In this document: positions 29,253-38,913 of the stretch, piece after piece
Position numbering within the stretch: the first letter of the stretch is position 1
How the letters are laid out: each line of letters begins with the position of its first letter
Source of the DNA: Bacteroidaceae bacterium
GTDB lineage: Bacteria > Bacteroidota > Bacteroidia > Bacteroidales > Bacteroidaceae
Direction of reading: 5' to 3'
DNA length: 64,000 nucleotides
Assembly: GCA_017617315.1 (NCBI GenBank)
Contig: JAFZWM010000008.1
Location: forward strand, 1-64,000
Position numbers and translations under genes: made by a program
Notes under the pieces: model-generated
What the model was told of the DNA's origin: nothing
The model's database searches: none
What the model saw: only the letters and a program-made list of their open reading frames with translations

Positions 29253-29936
29253 ATGAAGTATTTATTATTTTTATTTGTTTTAATTTCGTGCTGTAGCTGC
29301 GGAAAAACAAGGAAAGATTCAGTAATGGTTATTGAATCAAAAGAAATTAGGGGAGGACGCAGTAAGGTTTTTTATCAAGTTCGTGGCGACTCCATCTCCA
29401 AATATTCTTATGTAATTTCGAGTTTGTATGGTGTTTCGTTGGAAATAAATGATAACTTGGCAAATTCGTCATATTTCGTGGATATTAGTGATGAGGTTGC
29501 AGGCAAAAAGAAGGCTTTTAATGATGGAAAATATTTTGTTCCAACATTTTCAGAGCAAATGTCAGAGATGAAGGAATGTCTGAAAAAGGCATCGGCGGAA
29601 TTTGACATAAGTAAATTATATTGCATCGCTTGTTTTACCACAGTTTTTGATTCTGTTGCATGTGATATATCTTCAAGAATATTATCGAACAACAAAGGTG
29701 CTCTGCTGAGTTATGCAATTATTGACAGGGAACTTGCAAAGACTTGTTTAAAGGATTCCTTGAATAGTGTGCTTGAAGAATTCAAACTACAAGTTGATAC
29801 AATAAAAAGTCAAGAAGTGATTTCACGTTGTGATAAAACGGCATTATACTACAGATCGCCTGTATTTAAGAAAAAAGAAATGCCACCGTTTATTATAGAA
29901 ACACATTTGTGTATAATGCTAAGGCAGAAGGAATAG
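29253..29936 (+). CDS. AT-rich lipoprotein of unknown function
   Basis: 227 residues. MKYLLFLFVLISCCSC is a lipoprotein signal peptide; the mature part starts CGKTRKDS. No recognised domain; several Lys/Ser-rich stretches and Cys residues in the middle (LYCIACFTT). It lies 30 bases after the previous lipoprotein, so both probably share one transcript, ending at the hairpin at 29977. AT-rich like its neighbour; possibly acquired. Confidence 0.65.
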   Translation: MKYLLFLFVLISCCSCGKTRKDSVMVIESKEIRGGRSKVFYQVRGDSISKYSYVISSLYGVSLEINDNLANSSYFVDISDEVAGKKKAFNDGKYFVPTFSEQMSEMKECLKKASAEFDISKLYCIACFTTVFDSVACDISSRILSNNKGALLSYAIIDRELAKTCLKDSLNSVLEEFKLQVDTIKSQEVISRCDKTALYYRSPVFKKKEMPPFIIETHLCIMLRQKE

Positions 29937-29976
29937 TTGAAACCGATTATTCAGCATCCATTAAATTCAGACATAG

Positions 29977-30013
29977 AAAAACGCATCGCCAAAGAAAGAG
30001 GCGATGCGTTTTT
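29977..30013. terminator. Bidirectional terminator
   Basis: A perfect 14-bp stem, AAAAACGCATCGCC (29977-29990) with GGCGATGCGTTTTT (30000-30013), with A runs before and T runs after. It serves the plus-strand lipoproteins and the minus-strand barrel gene, whose stop codon lies in the T run. Confidence 0.9.
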
Positions 30014-30014
30014 T

Positions 30015-30701
30015 TTATTTGCCAAACACGAGGCTGAAGGTGAAGTTGCAGAACGTAAGGTCGTTCTTAAACAGATTGTGGTTTATTCCGTCGTCGTATT
30101 TGTCGCAATACTCGTAATCGTCGTCGCAACCAATCTTGTCGGGGTTGAACAGACGGAAATCATCGTTCACAAACCAGTTGGCGGTTTGGATGTCGGCTCG
30201 CACGCTGCCCGACAGATTGCCTGTTATAGGGAATTCGTAGCCCAGAGTGAATGAAATTCCGCAATAGTTTTTCGAAATCTTGTTAGAGTAATAGTTGTAT
30301 CGGCTGTTGATGTTGTAAACCCTGTCCTGATAGTTGAACAGGCCCACGCCGAGGTTGAAGAACAAGGCATCTCTGTTCATTACATAGCGCAGGGTAAGCG
30401 CCGGCCTGACAAAGTGGACGTGCGCCTTGTCCTTGCCCTTCTGAATGTTGTTGTAGTCGTATTGCAGACCGAGGGCAAACCACTCGCAGAAGTAGAAGCG
30501 CGAATCCATGTTAAGGTTGTAACCCAGACGGTTGCCGTTCTTCTCGAAGAAACTGTAGCGGGCATTCGTCTTTGCTGCCGAGGCCGATAAACCGCCGCCC
30601 ACTCCGACGCTGTATAATTCTGGCAGATTTTGCGCCTTCAGACTGACGGCGCACATTGAAAACAATGATACACAAATGAGTTTTTTAATTGATTTGTTCA
30701 T
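30015..30701 (-). CDS. Outer-membrane beta-barrel protein
   Basis: 228 residues from the ATG at 30701, which gives MNKSIKKLICVSLFSMCAVSLKAQ, a signal peptide; the upstream in-frame ATG adds seven residues with no benefit. The mature part alternates aromatic and polar residues (SVGVGGGLSAS, FALGLQYDYNN, PALTLRYVMN, ALFFNLGVGLFN) and ends LTFCNFTFSLVFGK, with the terminal-strand pattern of an 8- to 10-stranded barrel. Function unknown. Confidence 0.72.
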   Translation of the reverse strand: MNKSIKKLICVSLFSMCAVSLKAQNLPELYSVGVGGGLSASAAKTNARYSFFEKNGNRLGYNLNMDSRFYFCEWFALGLQYDYNNIQKGKDKAHVHFVRPALTLRYVMNRDALFFNLGVGLFNYQDRVYNINSRYNYYSNKISKNYCGISFTLGYEFPITGNLSGSVRADIQTANWFVNDDFRLFNPDKIGCDDDYEYCDKYDDGINHNLFKNDLTFCNFTFSLVFGK

Positions 30702-30732
30702 AATAATATAAAAGATAGTCATATTTCGGCTG

Positions 30733-30740
30733 CAAAACTA
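30733..30740 (-). promoter_or_regulatory. Possible -7 element of the barrel gene
   Basis: TAGTTTTG on the minus strand, 31 bases before the ATG. A second match (TAATTTTG, 30741-30748) adjoins it. No clear -33 element. Confidence 0.4.
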
Positions 30741-30888
30741 CAAAATTAAACTGAATAATTGAGCAATTTGAGAGTTGAAACTTGAAAAATGAAAAACTGA
30801 TTCAAAATCTATTTGACAATTTGAGAGAAAATTGAAAGGCCCTATGAGAAGAGCGAAAGCAATTCTCAACTTAGAATAGCTCGAACCT

Positions 30889-31045
30889 TTCGGCTTGCTT
30901 GCCCCTTGCTACCCCCTTACAGTCGGCTTACTATCGGCTTACTTCAAAAGCATTACCAATTAACAAATCAGAAAAGAACTTTCAACTTTCGATTTTCAAT
31001 TCTCAACTAAAATAATTGTCAATTGTCCATTGTCAACTGTCAAAA
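30889..31045. repeat. Dispersed intergenic repeat, copy A
   Basis: The reverse complement of 30889-30985 matches copy B (38536-38609) almost base for base: the block CTTTTCTGATTTGTTAATTGG, then GTAAGCCGATAG and CAAGGGGCAAGCAAGCCG. Copy A has an extra 22-base insertion of the same flavour (TAAGCCGACTGTAAGGGG). Towards 31045 it carries TCAATTGTCCATTGTCAA-type units shared with copy C. It fills most of the 420-bp gap between the barrel gene and the TPR gene. Confidence 0.7.
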
Positions 31046-31121
31046 AAACAAGTCAAAATTGCCGCATGATGCAATAATAAAGCCGGTGCTTCCGTTATTC
31101 TGAAAATATACTCAGAAAAAG

Positions 31122-31943
31122 ATGAACAAACTATTTGCCATTATAATCGCATTGCTGCTGTCGGCAACCGCAATGGCACAATCGTACGAACAACTTGTTG
31201 AAAAAGCCGAGAAGTACGCAAAGTCCGACAGTCTTGCCAAGGCAGAAGAACTGTACAAAGAGGCTCTAAAACAGAATCCGTACAAGGGAAGCAACGCCCT
31301 CGTCTTTTCAAACCTTGGAAAAGTTCAGGAGGCGCAGGGCAAGGACAAAGAAGCCCTCGAGTCGTACACATACGCCATAAACCTTGCGCCGTCGTCCATT
31401 CCGCTTAGGCTTAACCGCGCCGGGTTCTACCTTCAGCAGAACGCTCTTGACAAGGCTCTGCTCGACTATACATACGCGCTCGACATCAACCCAAAGACGA
31501 AGGAGGCACTTCTCTATCGCGCCTATATCTATGTAAGAAGGAGGGAACTCGACAAGGCAAAGCGCGACTATACCGAGCTCTTGTCGATAGAGCCGAACCA
31601 CTACGAAGGAGGCCTTGGCATGGCTCTCTTGAATGAGAAACTGGGCAAGAGACGCGAGGCGATAGAGCAGCTTACCAACATGCTCGTTGCATATCCCGAA
31701 AAGGCCGAACTTTATCAGGCAAGGGCAGAGATTGAACTCGGGCTCGAACAGAACGACATGGCCTTGCTCGATGTGGAACAGGCTCTGAAACTCTCGCCCG
31801 ATGATGCCGAACTATACATCTTCAAGGCGCAGATTCATCTTGTTATGAAGAACAAGACGCAGGCTCGCGCCGATCTGGACAAGGCGGTTTCGCTCGGAAT
31901 AAACCGCTCGCAGCTTGTTGATATGTACAAGCAATGCAAATAG
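31122..31943 (+). CDS. Exported tetratricopeptide-repeat protein
   Basis: 273 residues. The signal peptide MNKLFAIIIALLLSATAMAQ is followed by about seven TPR units filling the rest (for example KAEELYKEALKQNP, ALESYTYAINLAPS, ALLDYTYALDINPKTKEAL, AKRDYTELLSIEPNHYEG). A protein-interaction scaffold in the periplasm or outer membrane; partner unknown. No promoter consensus is evident upstream. It converges on recQ with a single base between the stops. Confidence 0.85.
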   Translation: MNKLFAIIIALLLSATAMAQSYEQLVEKAEKYAKSDSLAKAEELYKEALKQNPYKGSNALVFSNLGKVQEAQGKDKEALESYTYAINLAPSSIPLRLNRAGFYLQQNALDKALLDYTYALDINPKTKEALLYRAYIYVRRRELDKAKRDYTELLSIEPNHYEGGLGMALLNEKLGKRREAIEQLTNMLVAYPEKAELYQARAEIELGLEQNDMALLDVEQALKLSPDDAELYIFKAQIHLVMKNKTQARADLDKAVSLGINRSQLVDMYKQCK

Positions 31944-31944
31944 A

Positions 31945-33780
31945 CTACAACTCTTCCAAGCCTTTATATTGTCTGATGAGGCTGACGAAATCCTTGCCGT
32001 AGCGTTCTTTCTTGAACTCTCCGATACCGCTTATCTCGCCAAAAGCGTCGAGCGATGTTGGCTGAATGCTTGCGAGCAGGTGCAGTGTCTTGTCGTTGAG
32101 AATGATATATGCCGGGAATCCCTGACTGTCGGCAAGCTGTTTGCGCTTCTCGCGCAGATGCTCGAAGAGGGTAGAGTCCTCCTCGCCCGTCTGGAGTTCG
32201 GCAAACACCGGCATGATTGGCGTCTTTGTGGCGCGCTTCCGTGCCGATTTCTCGGTCTGCTCGGGAGCAACCTCGGCAAGCATCGCCTGCTTGCGCCCGA
32301 ACAGCACATCTTTGCCAAGGTCGGTTATAACAATTCTGTTGTTCTCGTTATACATTATCTCGAAGAACCCCAGCTGAAGCATCTGCAACAGATAGTCGAG
32401 CCAGTTGCGCGCCGGAACATCCCGGCCCACGCCGAAGGTCTTGAGCTGGTCGTAGCCCTTGCCCACGACGTTCTGGTTGAAGTTGCCGCGCAGAATGTCG
32501 ATGAGCAGGTTGATGCCTATGCGCTCGTTGGTTCGTGCAACCGCGCTGAGAGCCTTCTGTACAAGAATTGTGCCGTCGAACCGCTTGGGCGGATTCTTGC
32601 ACACATCGCAGTTGCCGCAGTTGCACTCGGTAGTCTCGCCGAAATAGTTTAGAAGGATTCGGCGGCGGCAATGGCTTGCCTCGGCATATTCCTGGATACG
32701 TTTCAGCTTCTCGATGTTTATCTCTTTCTGTCCGCTCTCCTCGGCGAATTTCTTCTGCTGGATTACATCGGCAATGCTGTAGAACATTATCGTTTCCGAT
32801 TTCAGACCGTCGCGTCCGGCTCGTCCTATCTCCTGATAGAAGCCCTCCATGCTCTTTGGCATGTTGTAGTGGATAATCCATCGCACGTTGCTCTTGTCTA
32901 TGCCCATGCCGAAGGCCACGGTTGCCGTTACCACCTGAAGGTTGTCGTGTATGAACTCTTCTTGCACGCAGTCGCGTTCCTTGCTCGACAGCATGGCGTG
33001 ATACGGCTTTGCGTTAATGCCGTTCTTCTGTAGCATCTCCGCCACCTTCTCGGTAGTGCTTCGGCTCAGACAGTATATTATGCCGCTTTCGCCGGCGTGG
33101 TTTTCAATAAACTGTATTATGGTTTTGTCCTTGTGCTTTTTGTCCATGCCGCGTCGCACATCGAGGCTGATGTTTGGGCGGTCGAACGAGCTGATGAAAA
33201 TCTCCTCTTCCTTTATCCTCAGTCCGAGCTGCGTTATTATGTCCTTGCGTGTTGTCTTGTCGGCGGTGGCAGTAAGAGCCACAATCGGCACGTTCGGGAA
33301 ACATTCGTGCAGAGTGTTAAGCTTGGCATATTCGGGTCTGAAATCGTGTCCCCATTGCGATATGCAATGCGCCTCGTCTATGGCAAAGAGCGATATGTTG
33401 ATGTCGCGAAGCAGATAGGGCATCTCGAGCAGCAGACGCTCGGGCGAGATATACAGAAGCTTGATGTGTCCGCTCAGACACGCCTGCCTTACCTTGATGT
33501 TCTGGGTGTCGTTAAGGTTGCTGTTCAGCGCGGCCGCCGGAATGCCGTTGGCAAGCAGCGCGTCTACCTGGTCTTTCATCAGGGATATGAGGGGCGAGAC
33601 GACCACGGTTGTGCCGCCCATCAGCAGAGCCGGAAGTTGGTAGCATATTGATTTTCCTCCACCAGTTGGCATAAGTACCATGGTGTCTTTTTTCGAAAGA
33701 ATGTTGTCTATGATTTCTTCTTGCAGAGGTCGGAACGAGTCGTATCCGAAGTACTTTTTTAATGTCTCCAACTTTTTCAT
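31945..33780 (-). CDS. recQ: ATP-dependent DNA helicase RecQ
   Basis: 611 residues. Walker [33 protein letters not shown] (motif II plus the RecQ aromatic loop), and motifs V/VI ([28 protein letters not shown]). The RecQ zinc-binding Cys cluster [10 protein letters not shown] is followed by the winged-helix RQC domain, and an HRDC domain occupies the last about 80 residues. It repairs and restarts damaged forks. The promoter element lies five bases before the ATG. Confidence 0.96.
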   Translation of the reverse strand: MKKLETLKKYFGYDSFRPLQEEIIDNILSKKDTMVLMPTGGGKSICYQLPALLMGGTTVVVSPLISLMKDQVDALLANGIPAAALNSNLNDTQNIKVRQACLSGHIKLLYISPERLLLEMPYLLRDINISLFAIDEAHCISQWGHDFRPEYAKLNTLHECFPNVPIVALTATADKTTRKDIITQLGLRIKEEEIFISSFDRPNISLDVRRGMDKKHKDKTIIQFIENHAGESGIIYCLSRSTTEKVAEMLQKNGINAKPYHAMLSSKERDCVQEEFIHDNLQVVTATVAFGMGIDKSNVRWIIHYNMPKSMEGFYQEIGRAGRDGLKSETIMFYSIADVIQQKKFAEESGQKEINIEKLKRIQEYAEASHCRRRILLNYFGETTECNCGNCDVCKNPPKRFDGTILVQKALSAVARTNERIGINLLIDILRGNFNQNVVGKGYDQLKTFGVGRDVPARNWLDYLLQMLQLGFFEIMYNENNRIVITDLGKDVLFGRKQAMLAEVAPEQTEKSARKRATKTPIMPVFAELQTGEEDSTLFEHLREKRKQLADSQGFPAYIILNDKTLHLLASIQPTSLDAFGEISGIGEFKKERYGKDFVSLIRQYKGLEEL

Positions 33781-33785
33781 AAGTG

Positions 33786-33793
33786 CAAAAGTA
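33786..33793 (-). promoter_or_regulatory. -7 element of recQ, five bases before the ATG
   Basis: TACTTTTG on the minus strand ends five bases before the recQ start codon (33780), the same spacing as at dnaG. No -33 TTTG at the usual distance. Confidence 0.42.
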
Positions 33794-33910
33794 AAGTTTT
33801 TTTGTGTAAATGTGCTGTCCGCATGTTTATTTTCAGTATTATTTTAACGGCAAAGATTGGTAATTTGAAAAAAAATGTAGATTTTTGCAAAACGATAATA
33901 CGGAATTAGA

Positions 33911-34300
33911 GTGAAAAGTAATAATTACGCACCAAGAGTTTCGCAGGAAAAGGCACAGGTGATAATAAAAGGCTTGAAACTGTTGGTTGATGAGAAAAAG
34001 TACAGAGATCCTAAGCTGTCGGCAAAGCAGTTTGCCGATGAGTTGAATGTCGACCACCGGCTTATATCGGTTGTGGTAAAGCGTGAGTACGGCCTCACAT
34101 TCCCGGCTTTCGTAAACCACTATCGCGTAAGGGAACTCTGTAAGCTGCTGAGAAATGACAATAGTGAGTGTTCGGTATCAGTCGAACTCATGGCTCTGAA
34201 GGCTGGATTTGCCAGCCGTCAGTCAATGAGTCTGGCTTTTGCAAAGGAAATAGGCACTTCGCCTTCGGAGTACCGCAAAAGATTTAACAAAAAAGAATGA
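33911..34300 (+). CDS. AraC-type HTH regulator, DNA-binding domain only
   Basis: 129 residues with GTG start. The two HTH motifs of the AraC family are visible: SAKQFADELNVDHRLISVVVKREYG (about 40-64) and ELMALKAGFASRQSMSLAFAKEIGTSPSEYRKRF (about 95-126). No ligand-binding or membrane domain is present, so the protein is a free DNA-binding unit. The stop overlaps the DPP III gene by four bases (ATGA), suggesting coupled translation; it might control that gene. Confidence 0.8.
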   Translation: MKSNNYAPRVSQEKAQVIIKGLKLLVDEKKYRDPKLSAKQFADELNVDHRLISVVVKREYGLTFPAFVNHYRVRELCKLLRNDNSECSVSVELMALKAGFASRQSMSLAFAKEIGTSPSEYRKRFNKKE

Positions 34301-36330
34301 AACTAAAAAACTGTTTGGTAATGATGTTTGGTTTGATGTCATTGGGCGCACAGGCGCAGGAGAAAGACTCCTTCAAGTATGCAGATGAGTCGTTTGCCGA
34401 CATTCAGATGCTGCGATACAAGGTTGAGGGATTTGACGAGTTGTCGCTGAGTCAGAAGACATTCATATACTATCTGTATGAGGCTGCACTTCAGGGACGC
34501 GACATCCTGTTCGATCAGAACGGAAAGTACAATCTGCGCATCAGAAAGATGCTCGAGACCGTGTACACACAGTACAAGGGCGACCGCGAGAGCAAGGATT
34601 TCAAGGCTCTCGAAGTGTATCTGAAGAGAGTGTGGTTCAGCAGCGGCATCCATCATCACTACGGATGCGAGAAGTTTGTGCCGGGATTCAGCGCCGACTT
34701 CTTCCGCAGCGCGCTCAAGAGCGTTGATGCCAAGCAGCTTCCTCTGGCAAAGAAGCAGACCGTAGACCAGCTCTGCGATGAGATATTCCCCGTTATTTTC
34801 GATTCAAAGGTAATGCCTAAGCGCGTTAATCAGGCCGATGGCGAAGACCTTATCCTCACATCTGCCGAGAACTACTACGACGGAGTAACGCAGCAGGAGG
34901 CCGAGGACTTCTACAACAAGATGAAGGAAGGCGCGGGCGACCAGCCTGTAATGTTCGGAATGAACAGCCGACTGGTAAAGCGCAACGGCAAGCTAACCGA
35001 ACTGGTGTGGAAGGAAAAGGGACTCTACGGCTCGGCAATAAAGAACATAATCAAGTATCTTGAACTTGCAAGGCCATACGCCGAGAACGACCAGCAGAAG
35101 AAGGTGATAGACAAACTTGTTGAATTCTACAAGACTGGCTCGCTCAAGACATTCGACGAGTATTCTATTGAGTGGGTAAAGGATCTGGCATCGCGCGTTG
35201 ATTTCTGCAACGGCTTTATCGAGAGCTACGGCGACCCTCTCGGCCTGAAGGCAAGCTGGGAGAGCATCGTAAACTTCAAGGATATGGAGGCTACAAAGCG
35301 CACCGAGACAATCAGCTCGAACGCACAATGGTTCGAAGACCATTCTCCGGTAGACCCTCGATTCAAGAAAGAAAAGGTGAAGGGCGTTTCTGCTAAGGTC
35401 ATCACAGCCGCCGTCTTGGCCGGCGACCTCTATCCTTCGACAGCCATCGGAATAAACCTTCCAAACAGCAACTGGATTCGCAGCGTTCACGGCTCTAAGT
35501 CGGTTACCATCGGCAACCTTACCGATGCCTACGCAAAGGCTGCACACGGAAACGGCTTCCGCGAGGAGTTCGTAATAGACAAGGCGATGATTGAACTGCT
35601 CGACAAGTACGACAGTCAGACCGACGACCTTCATACCGACCTTCACGAGTGTCTCGGACACGGCTCGGGCAAGCTCCTTCCGGGCGTAGATGCCGACTCT
35701 CTGAAGGCTTACGGCTCAACAATAGAGGAGGCGAGAGCCGATTTGTTCGGACTCTACTACATGGCAGACCCTAAGCTTCTCGAACTCGGACTCCTTTCTG
35801 ACAAAGACGCATACAAGGCACAGTACTACAGCTATATAATGAACGGAATGCTCACCCAGCTTGTCCGCATCGAGTTGGGCAACGACATCGAGGAGGCTCA
35901 CATGCGCAACCGCGCCCTCATCTCGTGGTGGGCTTACGAGAACGGAAAGGCTGACAATGTTATCGAGCTTGTAAAGAAAGACGGCAAGACATTCGTTAAG
36001 ATTAACGACTTCCAGAAACTCCGCGCTCTGTTTGGCAAACTGCTTGCCGAGATTCAGCGAGTAAAGAGTGAGGGCGATTTCGAAGGTGCCAAGGCTCTTG
36101 TAGAGAAGTATGCCGTTAAGATAAATCCTGAAATCCACAAGGAGATTAAGGAGCGTTACAGCAAACTTAACATCTCGCCTTACAAGGGCTTCATCAACCC
36201 TGTCTATACAGCCGTTAAGGATGGCAAGGGCAACATTACCGATGTGAAGATTTCCTACGGCGAGGGATATGCCGAGCAGATGCTCCGCTACAGCAAGGAT
36301 TATTCAACACTCCCTTATATCAACGAGTAA
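34297..36330 (+). CDS. Exported dipeptidyl-peptidase III (family M49)
   Basis: 677 residues. The signal peptide MKLKNCLVMMFGLMSLGAQAQ shows it is exported, unlike cytosolic eukaryotic DPP III. The M49 zinc motif HECLGH (in DLHECLGHGSGKLL, about residue 448) and the second motif EEARADLFGLYYM supply the ligands. It removes dipeptides from peptide N termini, probably in the periplasm. Coupled to the AraC-type gene by a 4-base overlap; the AlkD-like gene starts at the very next base. Confidence 0.9.
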   Translation: MKLKNCLVMMFGLMSLGAQAQEKDSFKYADESFADIQMLRYKVEGFDELSLSQKTFIYYLYEAALQGRDILFDQNGKYNLRIRKMLETVYTQYKGDRESKDFKALEVYLKRVWFSSGIHHHYGCEKFVPGFSADFFRSALKSVDAKQLPLAKKQTVDQLCDEIFPVIFDSKVMPKRVNQADGEDLILTSAENYYDGVTQQEAEDFYNKMKEGAGDQPVMFGMNSRLVKRNGKLTELVWKEKGLYGSAIKNIIKYLELARPYAENDQQKKVIDKLVEFYKTGSLKTFDEYSIEWVKDLASRVDFCNGFIESYGDPLGLKASWESIVNFKDMEATKRTETISSNAQWFEDHSPVDPRFKKEKVKGVSAKVITAAVLAGDLYPSTAIGINLPNSNWIRSVHGSKSVTIGNLTDAYAKAAHGNGFREEFVIDKAMIELLDKYDSQTDDLHTDLHECLGHGSGKLLPGVDADSLKAYGSTIEEARADLFGLYYMADPKLLELGLLSDKDAYKAQYYSYIMNGMLTQLVRIELGNDIEEAHMRNRALISWWAYENGKADNVIELVKKDGKTFVKINDFQKLRALFGKLLAEIQRVKSEGDFEGAKALVEKYAVKINPEIHKEIKERYSKLNISPYKGFINPVYTAVKDGKGNITDVKISYGEGYAEQMLRYSKDYSTLPYINE

Positions 36331-37017
36331 ATGACAAAGGAACAGGTTGCCGATAACATCAGACGCATAAAGGCCGATTTCCGGCAGGGAATGAACGGCG
36401 TGGCTTCTGCCAAGATGCGCGAGCTGGGGGCACAATACAAGGTGAACTTCGGCATAGAATATCCGCGCTTGCAGATGATAGCGCAGTCGTTCGACAAGGA
36501 TCACGACCTTGCGCAGGCCCTGTGGAAGGACAACATACGCGAGTGCCGTATTATTGCCGCCATGCTTCAGCCGGTCGAGACGTTCGACCGCGACTTTGCC
36601 GACCTCTGGATTGAGACCATCGACAATGTGGAGATAGCGCAGTACACCAGCATGAACCTCTTCCAGCATCTGCCGTTCGCCTCGGAGATAGCATTCAACT
36701 GGATGGCCGACGAGCGCGAGATGTATCAGGTTTGCGGATTCTGCATCGCAACGCGCCTCATTATGCGCCATATTGCCTTCAACGGCGAGGCGCAGAACGA
36801 GCTTATCGACCAGGCTCTTACAGCCATGCAGGACAAGTATCCGTCGGTACAGAAAGCGGCATTCTCGTGTCTGCTCAAGTTCGTCTCTTCGGGGGCGGAC
36901 GAGGCGGCTAAGGTAAAGAACGCGTTTGCGTCGTTGCAGCTTCCGCAGAATCAGTATGGCGAGCAGTGCCGCATACTCATCGACGAGGCTGATGCAGTAT
37001 TGGAGACAAAAAAATGA
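36331..37017 (+). CDS. AlkD-like HEAT-repeat protein (DNA alkylation repair family)
   Basis: 228 residues, almost entirely helical with HEAT-like repeats (ELGAQYKVNFGIEYPRLQMIAQ, LAQALWKDNIRECRIIAAML, QAALTAMQDKYPSVQKAA). Members of this family include the DNA glycosylase AlkD, but many are uncharacterised; I see no firm catalytic signature. It starts one base after the DPP III stop. Confidence 0.72.
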   Translation: MTKEQVADNIRRIKADFRQGMNGVASAKMRELGAQYKVNFGIEYPRLQMIAQSFDKDHDLAQALWKDNIRECRIIAAMLQPVETFDRDFADLWIETIDNVEIAQYTSMNLFQHLPFASEIAFNWMADEREMYQVCGFCIATRLIMRHIAFNGEAQNELIDQALTAMQDKYPSVQKAAFSCLLKFVSSGADEAAKVKNAFASLQLPQNQYGEQCRILIDEADAVLETKK

Positions 37018-37026
37018 CATAGATAT

Positions 37027-37068
37027 GGGAAAAAGTACGGACGAAGTACTTTTTCCCTTTTCTTTTTC
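37027..37068. terminator. Terminator after the AlkD-like gene
   Basis: A perfect 12-bp stem GGGAAAAAGTAC (37027-37038) / GTACTTTTTCCC (37046-37057) with a 7-base loop and a T-rich tail. Confidence 0.85.
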
Positions 37069-37088
37069 GGTGTGTCGTAAAAAAGAGT

Positions 37089-37118
37089 TACCTTTGACGG
37101 CACATTTTGATAGCTTTG
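37089..37118 (+). promoter_or_regulatory. Candidate -7 elements of purA
   Basis: Two matches to TAnnTTTG: TACCTTTG (37089-37096) and TAGCTTTG (37111-37118), 50 and 28 bases before the ATG. Neither has a TTTG at 19-20 bases upstream, so which is used is unclear. Confidence 0.45.
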
Positions 37119-37146
37119 TAAGAAAATATAATAAAAACATAACATA

Positions 37147-38421
37147 ATGAAAGCAGGAAAAGTAGATGCCCTCTTGGGTATTGTTTTTGGAGACGAAGGA
37201 AAGGGTAAGGTAGTAGATTGCTTTACTCCCAAGTATGATGTAGTGGCTCGTTTTGCCGGCGGTCCTAATGCCGGACACACCATCATCTTCGAAGGCAAGA
37301 AATTCGTTCTTCGCTCAATCCCTTCTGGTATCTTTGCAGAAGATAAGATTAACATTATCGGTAATGGATGCGTTATTGCTCCCGATTTGTTCATGGCCGA
37401 GGCCAAGGAACTCGAGGACGCCGGCTACGAGCTGAAGGAGCGTCTTCACATCAGCAACCGCGCACATCTTATTTTGCCTACTCACCGTGTGCTCGACCGC
37501 GCTTACGAGGCTGCAAAGGGCAAGAACAAGGTTGGAACAACAGGCAAGGGTATCGGTCCTACTTATGCAGACAAGGCAAGCCGTATCGGTCTTCGCGTCG
37601 GCGATATCCTCGACAACTTCCAGGAGAAGTATGCCAAGCTGAAGGCACGCCACGAGCAGATTCTGAAGGATCTTAACTATACCGACTACGACATTACAGA
37701 GGAAGAGAAGAAGTGGATGGAAGGCATAGAGTACATGCGCGGCTTCCATATCAACGATACAGAGATTGAAATCAACAAACTGCTGAAGGCAGGCAAGAGC
37801 GTGATTGCCGAGGGCGCACAGGGCACAATGCTCGACATCGACCACGGTACTTATCCGTTCGTAAGCTCGTCAAGCACCATCAGCGGCGGCGTTTGTACTG
37901 GTCTTGGCATCGGCCCTACTGCCGTAGATCAGGTATTTGGTATCTTCAAGGCTTACAGCACACGCGTTGGCTCTGGTCCGTTCCCTGTTGAGTTGTTCGA
38001 CGAGACTGGCGACAAGCTACGCGAGATTGGTCATGAGTACGGCGCAGTAACAGGCCGTAACCGTCGTTGCGGTTGGGTTGACATCGTGGCTCTGAAGTAT
38101 GCCATCATGATTAACGGCATCACTCAGCTTATAATGATGAAGAGCGACGTGCTCGACGATTTCGACACTATCAAGGCCTGCATAGCATACAAGAAGGACG
38201 GCAAGGTGATGACCGACATGCCTTTCGAGACTGAAGGCTGCGAGGCTGTGTACGATGAGTTGCCGGGCTGGAAGTGCGACCTTACAGGCATCCGCTCAGA
38301 GGCTGAGTTCCCTAAGGCTTTCAAGGATTACATCGACTATCTGGAGAAGCAGCTTGAGGTGCCTATCACCATCATCTCGGTTGGCCCGGACCGCGAGGCT
38401 ACAATCGAGCGCAACAAGTAA
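37147..38421 (+). CDS. purA: Adenylosuccinate synthase
   Basis: 424 residues. FGDEGKGKVVDCFT is the GTP-binding loop; GGPNAGHTI, GTTGKGIGPTYADKASR and VGSGPFPVELFDETGDKLRE complete the IMP and GTP sites. First step from IMP to AMP. Monocistronic, with its own terminator. Confidence 0.97.
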   Translation: MKAGKVDALLGIVFGDEGKGKVVDCFTPKYDVVARFAGGPNAGHTIIFEGKKFVLRSIPSGIFAEDKINIIGNGCVIAPDLFMAEAKELEDAGYELKERLHISNRAHLILPTHRVLDRAYEAAKGKNKVGTTGKGIGPTYADKASRIGLRVGDILDNFQEKYAKLKARHEQILKDLNYTDYDITEEEKKWMEGIEYMRGFHINDTEIEINKLLKAGKSVIAEGAQGTMLDIDHGTYPFVSSSSTISGGVCTGLGIGPTAVDQVFGIFKAYSTRVGSGPFPVELFDETGDKLREIGHEYGAVTGRNRRCGWVDIVALKYAIMINGITQLIMMKSDVLDDFDTIKACIAYKKDGKVMTDMPFETEGCEAVYDELPGWKCDLTGIRSEAEFPKAFKDYIDYLEKQLEVPITIISVGPDREATIERNK

Positions 38422-38441
38422 TATTCAGATTGATAAGATAA

Positions 38442-38477
38442 AAAAGGTCGGATTCTGCTGGAGTCCGACCTTTTTTT
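38442..38477 (+). terminator. Terminator of purA
   Basis: AAAAGGTCGGATTC (38442-38455) pairs with GAGTCCGACCTTTT (38461-38474), 5-base loop, followed by Ts. Confidence 0.9.
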
Positions 38478-38612
38478 GTTGAAAGTTGAAAGTTGAGAGT
38501 TGAAAAACTAATTCATAATTGACAATTTTTTAAGTTGAAAAGTTCTTTTCTGATTTGTTAATTGGCAATGTTTTTTCATGTAAGCCGATAGCAAGGGGCA
38601 AGCAAGCCGGAA
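38475..38612. repeat. Dispersed intergenic repeat, copy B
   Basis: It begins with GTTGAAAGTTGA tandem units directly after the purA terminator, then has the block CTTTTCTGATTTGTTAATTGG and GTAAGCCGATAGCAAGGGG..., shared with copy A at 30889-30985 in inverted orientation. It lacks the 22-base internal duplication of copy A. Confidence 0.7.
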
Positions 38613-38913
38613 TGTATGGTATGGATAAATAGAAAATGGAAGGCTGAGAGTGTAAAAAATTGTGTTAAGAAAGAGGCAAGCTATATAAAAATATGCCGAT
38701 GGGTGAGTGTAAACGGGGTAATGCTACCGCTATTTGTTCGAGATGCCTTCGGGATTCGTTCGGGATATGTGCAATTTCGGCCGATTCCGATGCTGAAATG
38801 GGGCGTTTTTGCCCTGTTTGGGCTTCTTTTTAGTGGAATTTTGTAGCGGATTTTGTACTTCTTACTTTTGTGAAACATTGCAAATAACTGATAATGTGTG
38901 TTTTAGAATGTGA
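38613..38913. other. Non-coding stretch before the nested palindrome
   Basis: About 300 bases with no convincing gene. A 76-codon open frame (38616-38846) has no recognisable start context, signal or family. The segment CCTTCGGGATTCGTTCGGGA (from 38742) is a short degenerate direct repeat similar in style to the decamer arrays of the intergenic repeats. Confidence 0.45.

Noticed and set aside
38616..38846. Open frame of 76 codons between purA and the nested palindrome
   Set aside because: No family, no start context and a stretch of degenerate TTCGGGAT repeats inside it; it overlaps the end of repeat copy B's surroundings and reads as chance.
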